Shown one piece after another: positions 15,301-23,400 of a DNA stretch of 64,000 nt; position 1 is the first letter of the stretch, and the number at the start of each line of letters is the position of its first letter. The DNA is from Chondrosia reniformis (lineage: Eukaryota > Porifera > Demospongiae > Chondrillida > Chondrillidae): positions 1,054,001 to 1,118,000 of the forward strand of contig OX359197.1 in NCBI GenBank assembly GCA_947172415.1. Direction: 5' to 3'. The position numbers and the translations under genes are program-made. Under the pieces are notes generated by a model. That model saw nothing but the letters and a program-made list of their open reading frames with translations, did no database searches and was not told where the DNA came from.

Positions 15301-18300
15301 AAAACGTTTTTAAACGCTCAAAAGTCGAAGGATGTATATACCATCCCAAAGATACCTAGATAATGTTAGCTACGTATATACATTATTTAGCATATTAATT
15401 ACATTATACATTATAATACACTAAGAGTCAATCATCATCATCATCCAAACCTCATAAGTCCCTAACTATTAGTAATATATTTAAGAAAGTTGTGTTTTTA
15501 GTCTCATAAGCCAATCATATGTGCATGAGGAAATAGTATCCTTTATAAGTAGTGGCCACTCAAAAAGACTTAAGATGTGTCACTCAAAAGGTATACGGAG
15601 GATATGTGGAATTAGAAACTTAGTGTGATAAGCCTGTACCTGTTGCTGAAGGAGGTATAGTTTCCCTTGGGTCCACCATTACTGTGAAATTTGTACCAAT
15701 TTCCGCTCCAGTGGCTACCAGATGCAGCAGTACATGACCAGCATTTTCATTAACAGAAACTTCAGCATCCACAAAAGAGACTTGTATAGCTGTAGGCAGA
15801 AAATGTGAAATGACAGAATAACTTAGGATTGGCTGCTACACATATGCAATATAGTACAGCACATATTATCAGCAATCCTTAGTGTAATATATGTACGTAT
15901 ATGCACAATTTAGTCTGTTCAGTATTTGTTACATATTTAAGCCAGACAAAATGTATTACCATCAGTGGGACTGCCATGTATGTATATTCACATAATGACC
16001 ACATACCATCATTATCCAAAATTTCCACTGTGGCATTTGAAGGTTCACCCAGTTCCACACCGTTTGGAGTGTCCTCTAGGAGTTCTATAACTGCCTCAAA
16101 TGTTTCAAAGTCTTCCAGTATATTGTCATCTACTATGCTAACAACAAACTTTCTTCTTATTGGGGTTGCTCCAGCATCGAATGTAACAAGAACACTTTTG
16201 TCTATGTAATCTTCAATAACTAGAAAATGTGAAGATTTTAAGCTTTAGATAACTAGAAAATATTAGCTTTCAATAACTAGAAAATGTGAAGACTTTATTA
16301 AGCTTGAAACAATCTTCAATAACTAGAAAATGTGAACAATCTTCAATAACTAGAAAATGTGAAGATTTTGAGCTTAGATAACAGATAACTAGAAATATTA
16401 GCTTTAAACAATCTTCAATAACTAGAAAATGTGAAGACTTTAAGCATTAACAATCTTTAATATTTAGAAGCCTTAACCAGTATTTTGAATGCCTTTACAA
16501 TTGAATAGGTTTGCCAGATAATGGACGACACACAAACTGTCTGACACATTAATTAGGTAACATTGTAATCATTAGTGGTAGCTTCAGTGTTACTTCAATC
16601 TATATACAGACAAAAGATACAGGTTTTCTGTCTGGAGCATATAGTCACTTCTCACCTTCAGCTGAAGGTGGAACAAAGTCACGAGTGGAGACACGGACAG
16701 AAAAGGGCGTGTCCACGTAGGCACCAGTTGCTATCAGAGACAATTCAACTGTGGAGTCTCCTTCACTGACTAGATAATAGTCTTCTTCAAATGACACTTT
16801 AACCACTATAGAGACAGAATACATGAATATGAATAATCTAGCAAATACACCATTTTTACAAGCTACATGTACTATAGGGAACTAAACATAGTGAGAGCTT
16901 TGGATGAGGATACAAGAGTTTTTCTCCTTCTACTTCTCTTCTTCTCCACTAGGCCATACATGCATGAGTTAATAGAGAATGCTTAAAAGAAATATAGAAA
17001 TAGCTTAAACTAATCATAATTATTACTTAATGGATAGCTAAGTAACAGTAAATAATGATAAAAGTTGGTCTACACATATGCTTAAATATAATTTCAAATA
17101 CAGTGCCAAAGCAATTTGTAGCAATCGAGGAATCATAAAGGAAATTAAAGTAGTTAGTGTAACATTTTGTTGTGTAAGCTGATTAAAAGCAAAACCTTAT
17201 CAAAATGAAGTGCATATTACAAGGTCAATAAATGTATCTATTAGATTTAATGTATTCCCAATATCTCTGTCTATATAATGCATGCAATACACACCATCAT
17301 TATCCTCAATGTAGACTTTAGCTTCGTCAGGCTCTCCCTCTGTAACACCTAGGTAGATTCCTTTCAATCCAATTTCTAATGTAAGGTTGTAAAACTCTAC
17401 ACCTTCCAACATTTTATCATCGTGGATAGTTGTCACGCCAACCACTCTCTCAAAACCAGGGAGAAAGGTAAATGTTGTAGTCTCAGCTAGATAGTCCTTG
17501 TCACCTAAAAGTAAATGATGGGGGCAAAACATCCTGTAAGCACATGCATTTTCAGACATTGGAAAATGGTACAAAAATTAGTTAAATACTGTAGTACGTA
17601 TGGTTAATCTAAAACTATATTTTCCAACATGCCAAATCTATTCTTGAGTAAAAGACCTATAGGGAACTAAAGCTGGCAAGAGCTTTGGATGAGAATACAA
17701 GAGTCTTCTCCTTCTCCTTCTTCTCCACTGGTCAGAAGGCCTGTATATACGTATTTATCACTTTTGTACACACCTTACAGATAAACCCAATAAACTAGAG
17801 ATAAAAAGGAATCTCATGTGAACACAGAAGGTTGCTTCTTGATAAAACTACTACTGGCTTTAAGCACTAGTCAAATATGTAAACATGTTAGCGCGTTGCC
17901 ATGGTAGCAGTTACAGTACAAAGAATATGTAATACAATACTAAATGTACATACATTTTTCATGCTAAAAGTACATTGCAGTTAATCAACCATAGATGCCA
18001 ACAACACAATGTCATACCTGTAGCTAGCTATATATATACAAATAAGATTTATAACATTCTATATAATAATGTTAATAGTTTTACTATGTTTAAATACAGA
18101 TTTCCTATATAAGTACGTAGGTAATATTAATGTTAGCTACATGTATATAGCATATTTTAATTACATTATACATTACAGTACACTAAGAGTCAATTGAACC
18201 ATATTTTCAGCCAGACTGTATCCTTAACCATCATTGTCACATACATTGGAACATAAATTGAGTTAGAAACTCATTTCCTAACAACTCAATATCAAATTAA

Positions 18301-21300
18301 TTTACACATCTTCCTTACAGGACCACTTGTATTCAGTGTTAGCAAAAAGGAATTGTAAGTATTACGCTACATAATTTTCTAGTAATTCATACCATAATTG
18401 ACCACCATGTCAAGGGCCTTGTATATAGCATAAACTTAACTGTTACAATGCCATATATCATACACACTATATAGGTGTTAATTGTTACATACACTATCAT
18501 ACATCAATTTGTACATGATATTCTTTTTGACTGAAGAGGAACCACTAACATAGGAATGTTGAAATTTATTGGAAATAAATGTGATTAGTAGAGCAGATGT
18601 TTCTTAAATGTTATAATTAAGTTAGTTAAAGTCATAAATATCATATTCCAAGGGACCAATAAATGTCAGTTATTTGATAAGAGTTTCCTTTTATGCATCA
18701 AAAGCTTGAAATTTCACGTGAGACAAAACTACTGAACAAGTCAAGTGAAACCGAATGGTTTAATAGCCTTTAAGTGGAGCCCTATCTTAGTCTCTATGTA
18801 TCGCTTCTATTGTGTTACAAAAATCTCTAGTTAATTTTATATACATTTATATTCATATAGTACCATAAGTATAAAGCATAGATTATAGAGTTGCTTTATC
18901 TCTATTGATTGTTTATCTTTATCATTCAACAACTTAGCAACTGCTGAAATGCTAAGAAATGAGATTTAATAAATAAAGTCTACAAATTACAGCAAAGCAC
19001 ATATGTACGTAATATGGAGAAGTAATAGGGAAGGGTGTCATTTTAATAAATCACTGAACAACTAAGCCTATTTTCATTTCATATTTAATATTTCGTACAA
19101 TAACCATATACCATTATAAATGTACTTTGATAATAATTGTTAACAAGAAACAAATCATATTTACTGTCTAATTAAAAACTTGTTAAATAAATGATAAATC
19201 TATTAATGTTACTAAATACATCATTTAATTTATATATAAATAATCTCTGCAATATATCCTAGCAAGACGTATGTATGTTCATAGGAAAATCTGGTTGATT
19301 CTTTGAACTGTTCAATAAGTGTTGCTGATGCTCAAAATAATTATATCAGTCAAAACGATCACAACAAGTATATACCCCTTATCATTCATAGGTATATGTA
19401 TGTATGTATATACGTATAAAAATAAATAATGTACATAAAATTAACATAATATGCATGTACATATAGATGTGAATAAAGGGAGTTACATAATTGCACTTGG
19501 CCTGTGCAAAGGATATGAGGATAAACAAAAGCACTGGTTGTCAATTTAATAGGACTTCGGTCCCCCAGCTAAGATTAGACTTTCTCAAAGTGAAGTCAAT
19601 ATAATTATATAGTAAAGGCCTTATAACTTTGGTCACTTGGCTGGTTGGTGTAATACTTTCTAGTGACTATTTTTGCTTAACATATAGATGTATATGTCTT
19701 TACGTACATACACACATACGTATGTAGTATGCAATTTCCTATTTCTTAGGATTACCATATATGACTAACTATGCATACAATTACAATAATTACAGCAGAA
19801 AATTAAATTATTTCTTTCACATAATATTATATCCGTACCTATACATCTATCCTTAACTAATGGAATTTCTGTTTATTCATGCAATTTATCTTATCATGAC
19901 ACACTCAACAGAATCTCCTCTTCTGCAAGTCTTTGGTACTTGCATAATAATGCACACATTAAAACTATCAACTTAGGCCATTATATGTAGAGAAACAATT
20001 TTAAAGAATATGTAACAAATAATATAAAATAACAAACTCATGTACATGTATGTGTATGTACACATGTAAGTACTTAATACAAGATTGATGCTATAATTTA
20101 GAGACACCATAGAGACTCTACAGATCAACAATTAATTCTGCTACCAAAAATACTAACTGTAGATCACTTTCATTTGGAGAAAAACGTTTTCATAACTCTT
20201 TGTTTACAATAAAATAAACAAATAATAAATAAATACAATTTAAATATGTGCACATTACTCATGCTATATGGATAAAGACCCTACTACTTTGATGAAGCAC
20301 TTAGTAAGCTTTGTAAGATTTAGTATATAAAATCGGGACTATGGCACAGTGATACACATTTGTACATGGTGATGATGCAGCCATTTAAAAGCAGCTTTGA
20401 AATGATTGTACAGCATTGCTAGGTGAAGCCAGGTGTCAGACTATATATACTTACTTTCTGCTGTTCCATCCACAGTTGTAACGAAAACAGTAAAATTTGC
20501 TTCAAAGGTTCCACTAGTCACAAGAGCATACTCAACCTTGCTATCCATGTCTTCTACCTCTGATCCAAAGTATTCACTTCTCTCAAAACTGACTGTCAAA
20601 TCTAAAGATGCAGGACAGAAAACAAATGGTATGACAAATCAGTGAACCTTTATACATACTGTATAATTAGCAATGTTGGCTTCAAAGTTAGAGGCATTTC
20701 AAGGGCTAATATCGTAAAGTTCATATTTTAAAATAATTCTTTACTTGGAAAGTGTATTTGGAATGTAACACTTGGCCAATCAAGTGTAGTCTCTCCTGGT
20801 TGGTTGATGGAAGTCTATTAAAATAACAACCAGTCATAGTCTCCCAGTCATCCAAGATGGAAAAAAACTATCAAAGAACCACAGACATATATTTAGCCTC
20901 CCATATGAACATGGACTATATACTGTACGTACGTACATCCATGTACAGACATATACATACATATACAATACATATCTCCGGTCCTTCACTCACTGTCATT
21001 ATCAATGATTCCTATTGTTACAACATCAGGGTCTTCTGTCAAGATATCTCTCTCGTACTTTGATGACCTCAGAATAACTGCAATAAAACTTTCATTTCCT
21101 TCCACGATGTCATCATCAAAAATTGGTATCTCCGCATATGAAGAAAAGATTTGACTAGGTTGAAAGACCATTTGCAAAGGGGAACCATCGAAGTCAAAAT
21201 GATCTGAAAAAATGTTAAAAGATTTGCTTATCATATCATAACTATAAAAATCAAAACCACAAGCTTTGTAGCTTTTGGGATTGAGTCTATGAGCAGGGCA

Positions 21301-22734
21301 TCCACTTAAACTTCTATCATATGCCATACATACAGATGAGTCCTAATAAGGACGAAACAGCTGTCTGTCTAAGGCTCTATAAATACATTCATAGACTCAT
21401 GTGATAAGAAAGAGGAAGGAAGGAAACATTTTTGCATGGTGTGGTCTGTTATACATGTATATATAGATTGCCTGCTATTAGATTTGCAATTATGTAGGTA
21501 CTCAATTAGTATTCATATATACATACAGCTGCCCCTATAATATTGGATAAACACATTACATGCCGACTTTAGTCTATTTGTCCAATAGCAATCAATAAAG
21601 TGTCATATTAAATCAGCTAATGCATAGCTATATTTAGTAGAATACAGTCTAACTTTAGGACATTTGATACATAAAGCAATTATTAAATTTATCACTAGCT
21701 TGGAAAGAACACCGCATCTATAATGTACATGGGATTGTACAGTATGCGTTCTGATGACTTAATCTTTAACTGGTGAAATCACACCCTATAACTACCTTCA
21801 TAACCTACATCACTGTTCCAGGTACTCTATTTACGTATATAGGTCTACTAATATTTCCAAGGAACATACTTACAGAATCTCGTTAATCTAAAACACACCA
21901 CTGAAATTCACAATTATGTCTGCTTCGTTAGCTTATAATTTAATCAGCTTTTAGCTCATTTAAAAGTAAGTCACACCAAGCATTCTTAAATCATCGAGCT
22001 AGTTACCTAAAAACCACAGAAATGCCTTAGTAGTACCATACCGTACGATTTTCAATTTAGCAATAATAAAAAATTAGCAGAACTAAAAAAATAATGTTCA
22101 TACGTACAATATGTACGTGTATATGTAGAACATTCTGATTGACACAAACTATTAACGTTAAAACCTCTATTTTAAAGGATATACAGTAATAATAATTTTA
22201 CATTTACAAGTAAAGAGAGGTGCAACTTAACTTACTTCTAGCCGAAACTGGTACAATTTCCAATGGTCTTATATACACAATTGTTTTATCTGTCATGTTC
22301 AAAGGCTCATTTGACTTTAGTCTCAGGAAGACACTTCCATTATTTTCATGTACTTCATAGGTGGGGAACTCAAAGCTCACCCTTGACGGATCTGATACTG
22401 CACGTGAGAGAGAGAGGATTCAAAGTTTATTAATATATAATTAAAATGATTGCAGACACTGGACAATAGATTGGCCTTTAGATTACACATAATTATTAAA
22501 AATTATAACTATAATTCAAAAGTAACTCTTTGTAGAGTCTCAAGAATCTTGTACATACGTAGAAAGGTTATTTGTATGTTAATTATTTAGCAGCTTATAA
22601 ATTTAATATTTTAGAAATGAAAAATTCAACTCACACTTATCATTCTTTCTGTCATCTAGATCAACTGCGAAAGAAGCTTGCAAAATAATTAAGTGAAGTG
22701 TTAAGAAGGTTAATGTAATATCTCTACGCAGCAT
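232..22734 (-). CDS. Calx-beta array protein, sponge aggregation-factor-like (5' part, 32 coding exons, truncated by window edge)
   Basis: Secreted or extracellular modular protein. Exon 1 (22635-22734) encodes a signal peptide (MLRRDITLTFLTLHLIILQA..., likely cleaved near residue 23). Thirty-one further exons encode 17 complete Calx-beta domains plus the first half of an 18th, about 2,111 residues so far. Usually one exon holds the N-half (strands A-C) and the next the C-half, ending in the typical IIDDD/ILDNDG motif; acidic residues of the '(E)PDETF' and 'DND' type suit calcium binding. Every internal exon is a multiple of 3 nt and every coding intron is phase 1, so any exon pair can be gained or lost in frame. 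Calx-beta arrays of this length are known from sponge aggregation factors, which carry a C-terminal Wreath and sometimes a VWD domain; the 3' end lies outside the window, so this is inference. Alternatives are a FRAS/FREM-like or ADGRV1-like protein. No membrane segment is seen. Confidence 0.85.
652..1369 (-). CDS. Calx-beta domain 17 (exons 1223-1369 and 652-849)
   Basis: Residues about 1942-2056. N-half ITIFVKDYIVFEDDGFIEI; C-half VDIINDNYVEPDETFLVTL ending TIFDDD. Cysteine-free. Confidence 0.86.
1587..2508 (-). CDS. Calx-beta domain 16, six cysteines (exons 2356-2508 and 1587-1781)
   Basis: Residues about 1826-1941. The usual four cysteines (SICITS, VILCTDA, NTDCKSI, FKLCIVP) plus two extra in the N-half (DDCSVSF and TNCSQK). 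The C-half has NDNVTEDTETF and ends IIIDDG. Confidence 0.85.
1883..2074. mobile_element. Fold-back (MITE-like) element in the Calx-beta gene intron
   Basis: Two arms of about 75 bp are near-perfect reverse complements: the left arm starts TCGTATGAGTGCGACACTAA and the right arm ends with the complementary GTGCTCATACGA. They share the internal motif ACAACCAAACGTTT and are separated by a loop of about 30 bp. No coding capacity. It lies between exons 1587-1781 and 2356-2508. Confidence 0.7.
2950..3964 (-). CDS. Calx-beta domains 14 and 15 (exon 3833-3964 and fused exon 2950-3534)
   Basis: Residues about 1587-1825. Exon 3833-3964 gives the N-half of domain 14 (VFLSIKDYTVQENIGSFIA). The 585-bp exon 2950-3534 carries the C-half of domain 14 (VVINDDFLQEPSETF, ILDND) and then, without an intron, all of domain 15, a four-cysteine type: VEFCLEK (C1), LSTCKEH (C2), YKECANI (C3), FGGCITP (C4), ending VIIDDEG. 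Confidence 0.88.
4378..4872. repeat. 57-bp minisatellite, about 8-9 copies
   Basis: Unit AGCAATGGGTCTCTATATTA... of 57 bp, repeated head to tail with few mismatches. The period is a multiple of 3, so a plus-strand frame stays open through it (19-residue repeat HSNGSLYYCYIRTLIKYTL), but it lies within an intron of the minus-strand gene and shows no other gene signs. Confidence 0.9.
4913..5686 (-). CDS. Calx-beta domain 13 (exons 5540-5686 and 4913-5119)
   Basis: Residues about 1469-1586. N-half VIISFEEAIYRFIEDTGTV; C-half VEIVDDIVPEINENFFIDL ending IIIDNDG. Cysteine-free. Confidence 0.87.
5955..6326 (-). CDS. Calx-beta domain 12, four-cysteine type in a single exon
   Basis: Residues about 1345-1468. 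One 372-bp exon: AEVCLVKYN (C1), FISACPVEK (C2), FEKCSRITILED (C3), TFGVCLTKR (C4), ending VVEISDGIIATG. The closing DND-type motif is degenerate here. Confidence 0.88.
6391..6472 (+). repeat. tRNA-derived SINE-like sequence, copy 1
   Basis: Contains an A-box-like TCTCAGTGGCAGAGCA and a B-box-like GGGTTTGATTCTCAGC followed by CAATTGCTTCTTTC. It does not fold as a complete tRNA. A second, related copy with the same downstream tail lies at 33808-33890. Confidence 0.5.
6709..7909 (-). CDS. Calx-beta domain 11 (exons 7775-7909 and 6709-6909)
   Basis: Residues about 1233-1344. N-half EITLTIDKNVVVVPENGTV; C-half VPDDMDIDETNKTVNITL ending VIIDDDS. Cysteine-free; the donor of the N-half exon (GTGTGTCT) is weak but phase-consistent. 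The intron contains a small inverted-repeat element and a retroelement fragment. Confidence 0.82.
6998..7190. mobile_element. Short inverted-repeat element (MITE-like)
   Basis: Begins ACTGTAAAACCCTTCATATT and ends with the reverse complement (AATATTAAGGGTTTTACAGT). About 190 bp, non-coding, inside the intron between exons 6709-6909 and 7775-7909. TA lies at the right edge, but target duplication is not clear. Confidence 0.55.
7235..7562 (+). mobile_element. Retroelement fragment, C-terminal region of a reverse-transcriptase-type ORF
   Basis: A plus-strand open frame ends ...SQQISVAMQRGNAASVLGTF and stops at 7560. The run HHVAPLAVETSGVFGQGARDF resembles the segment after the RT core in some non-LTR elements ('PLAvET.G ... 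N.a.il'), as far as I recall. Base composition is clearly richer in G+C than the flanking intron and it lies antisense to the host gene. The upstream ORF and any 3' tail are missing, so it is a dead fragment. The family assignment is tentative. Confidence 0.5.
8032..8118. repeat. Small inverted repeat
   Basis: GATTTATTGAGCATCAGTA near 8034 is matched in reverse complement by TTGCTAATGCTCAATAAACC near 8095-8115. Possibly a fold-back fragment; intronic. Confidence 0.4.
8385..8927 (-). CDS. Calx-beta domain 10, four-cysteine type (exons 8766-8927 and 8385-8585)
   Basis: Residues about 1112-1232. C1 in FSVCLIRSG, C2 in TVNDCKP, C3 in TIACIES, C4 in FYLCLEP; ends VIKDNDS. The donor of the first exon is the weaker GTAATC. 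Confidence 0.85.
9292..9651 (-). CDS. Calx-beta domain 9, four-cysteine type in a single exon
   Basis: Residues about 992-1111. One 360-bp exon holds both halves with no intron: ATICAVKTG (C1), KLVLCTDG (C2), FRKCHDIPIIDD (C3), EKFGICMI (C4), ending TIIDDD. Phase 1 at both ends like its neighbours. Confidence 0.9.
9893..10490 (-). CDS. Calx-beta domain 8 (exons 10359-10490 and 9893-10102)
   Basis: Residues about 878-991. N-half IIITFDGIMVNEDVGTVEI; C-half VDVIDDNVQEFTETFDLV ending IILDNDS. Cysteine-free. Confidence 0.87.
10651..11531 (-). CDS. Calx-beta domain 7, two-cysteine variant (exons 11376-11531 and 10651-10848)
   Basis: Residues about 760-877. C1 is replaced (VEIFIVKRG) and C3 is replaced (NKFIYRVSILMDD), while C2 (VNICDE) and C4 (FDLCLNS) remain. 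Ends VIIEDDDS. The paired absence of C1 and C3 bears on disulfide connectivity. Confidence 0.85.
11737..12546 (-). CDS. Calx-beta domain 6, four-cysteine type (exons 12373-12546 and 11737-11940)
   Basis: Residues about 634-759. First cysteine-bearing domain: LTVCLVKTG (C1), VRVMTCDK (C2), TQICPDVSITDD (C3) and EEFGLCLIQ (C4). Ends RIIDDD. The internal intron holds a GT-rich microsatellite and its acceptor region is tandemly repeated upstream. Confidence 0.87.
12103..12346. repeat. GT-rich compound microsatellite
   Basis: About 240 bp of variants of (GTGTGTGAGTGT), (GTGTATGTGG) and (GTGCATGTGAGTG) within the intron between the halves of Calx-beta domain 6. The open frames across it are low-complexity artefacts. 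Confidence 0.9.
12548..12714. repeat. 34-bp tandem repeat containing a 3' splice-site region
   Basis: About five units of TGCACAACATTCAAAACAAA... (34 bp). On the minus strand the unit nearest the exon is the polypyrimidine tract and CAG acceptor of exon 12373-12546; the other units read GTGCAAC instead of GTGCAGC at that point, so their acceptor AG is absent. Confidence 0.8.
13329..14079 (-). CDS. Calx-beta domain 5 (exons 13933-14079 and 13329-13529)
   Basis: Residues about 518-633. N-half VSLTFSVTSVEVIESFGMV; C-half ISIIDDRIVEESERFQVSF ending TILDDD. Cysteine-free; the first five domains all lack cysteine. Confidence 0.87.
14390..15789 (-). CDS. Calx-beta domain 4 (exons 15640-15789 and 14390-14599)
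   Basis: Residues about 398-517. N-half IQVSFVDAEVSVNENAGHV; C-half IVIIDDNVLEPDEDFVAHL ending TIIDEDG. Cysteine-free. The internal intron carries a fold-back element inserted into one copy of a local duplication. Confidence 0.88.
14885..15440. repeat. Local duplication copy 1, interrupted by a fold-back element
   Basis: Matches 17825-18200 (same order, same strand), starting TTCTTGATAAACCTACTACT and ending near CACTAAGAGTCAAT. The match is broken only by the inserted element at about 15168-15362. Confidence 0.85.
15168..15362. mobile_element. Fold-back element (family with copies at 63 kb and fragments in the receptor array)
   Basis: Left part ATAGAATAAGGATTCCTT, then AACTTATCTTTGGGATGGTA and CCTTCGACTTTTCAGC; the right part is the inverted complement (GTCGAAGGATGTATATACC). 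The empty site is visible in the duplicated copy near 18118-18125. No ORF. Confidence 0.75.
16007..16805 (-). CDS. Calx-beta domain 3 (exons 16656-16805 and 16007-16219)
   Basis: Residues about 277-397. N-half VKVSFEEDYYLVSEGDSTVE; C-half VSIVDDNILEDFETFEAVIE ending ILDNDG. Cysteine-free. The intron contains a tandem repeat built from the acceptor region of the second exon. Confidence 0.88.
16211..16440. repeat. Tandem repeat of an intron-exon junction (five acceptor-like copies)
   Basis: CTTCAATAACTAGAAAATGT recurs near 16211, 16268, 16313, 16341 and 16413. On the minus strand this is the real acceptor of exon 16007-16219 plus its first dozen coding bases. The other four copies keep the CTAG acceptor. 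Confidence 0.85.
16866..16965 (+). repeat. Dispersed repeat fragment ('CTATAGGGAACTAAA' family)
   Basis: ACTATAGGGAACTAAACATA followed by GTGAGAGCTTTGGATGAGGA and a pyrimidine-rich stretch. A further copy lies at 17648-17745. Same family as 23.85, 34.7, 43.9, 49.6, 53.2, 61.9 and 62.2 kb. Confidence 0.7.
17295..20601 (-). CDS. Calx-beta domain 2 (exons 20455-20601 and 17295-17504)
   Basis: Residues about 158-276. N-half LTVSFERSEYFGSEVEDM; C-half VTTIHDDKMLEGVEFYNLTL ending YIEDNDG. Cysteine-free. Its 2.95-kb internal intron is the longest in the gene and contains a copy of a local 300-bp duplication (17.83-18.2 kb); the rest, about 18.2-20.45 kb, holds no coding signal that I can see. Confidence 0.85.
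17825..18200. repeat. Local duplication copy 2 (lacks the inserted element)
   Basis: Near-identical to 14885-15440 without the fold-back insertion, so it records the pre-insertion state (GTAGGTAATATTAATGTTAG at the site). Confidence 0.85.
20994..22397 (-). CDS. Calx-beta domain 1 (exons 22236-22397 and 20994-21203)
   Basis: Residues about 34-157. N-half begins SRVSFEFPTYEVHENNGSVF; C-half contains IPIFDDDIVEGNESF and ends GIIDNDS. Cysteine-free. The 1,032-bp intron between the halves (21204-22235) shows nothing recognisable. Confidence 0.85.
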
Positions 22735-23400
22735 TGTGTCTGACAGAGGAATTGGGCACTTTGAGTGCCTAAAAAGAAAGAAAATCAACTTTAGATGGTT
22801 ACCTAAAAGAGAAGACAATATACAAGTACATTAAACTTGTTTTTAAATATATTGCAGAGCCCTGTTAAATGAATAATCTAATATTTTCAACTGGCTGCAT
22901 CTATACTTAAAAGTAAAAGGCTTATTCTAATAAACCTACATATTGATCCTAGAGGTTGACAATGTCTATTATTATAGGTTGGTATACCAGTAAATAGACA
23001 GCCATCAAAATAATATTTCAGATGTCTAAGGAATATACGGTAGAATACCCTATCTACCGATCTATATTTATAAAAAATATAAGCTATTTTATGTATACCT
23101 ATTAGAATCTATATACGTAGGTATATATGTGTTAACATAATTTCCTCATTTGAGTTATATTTTAATCTGATCCACTTACCTTTTCAGTTGTAAACTTCAG
23201 CAGAATCCAAAGAAGAGTATAACTCTTTAATTCTCCTCTTTAAAACCAAATATTGAATAAAATCTGTTCTAGCTAGCTGCTGAAATAATTAAGTGATCCC
23301 TGAATAGCCAAACTACAGTTCTACAAGCACAGTCTAGCTAGGAAGAGGGACCTCAGTATATGGCTAACTACTACAGCTGCCACTCTAGAGAGTATACTAT
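22735..23400 (-). promoter_or_regulatory. 5' untranslated exons of the Calx-beta gene
   Basis: Upstream of the ATG at 22734 a polypyrimidine tract and AG place an acceptor near 22769, so a short untranslated segment precedes the start codon in exon 1. A consensus GTAAGT donor at 23174-23179 suggests a non-coding first exon ending at 23180 and extending toward about 23.3-23.4 kb. The transcription start is not identifiable by eye. Confidence 0.45.
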
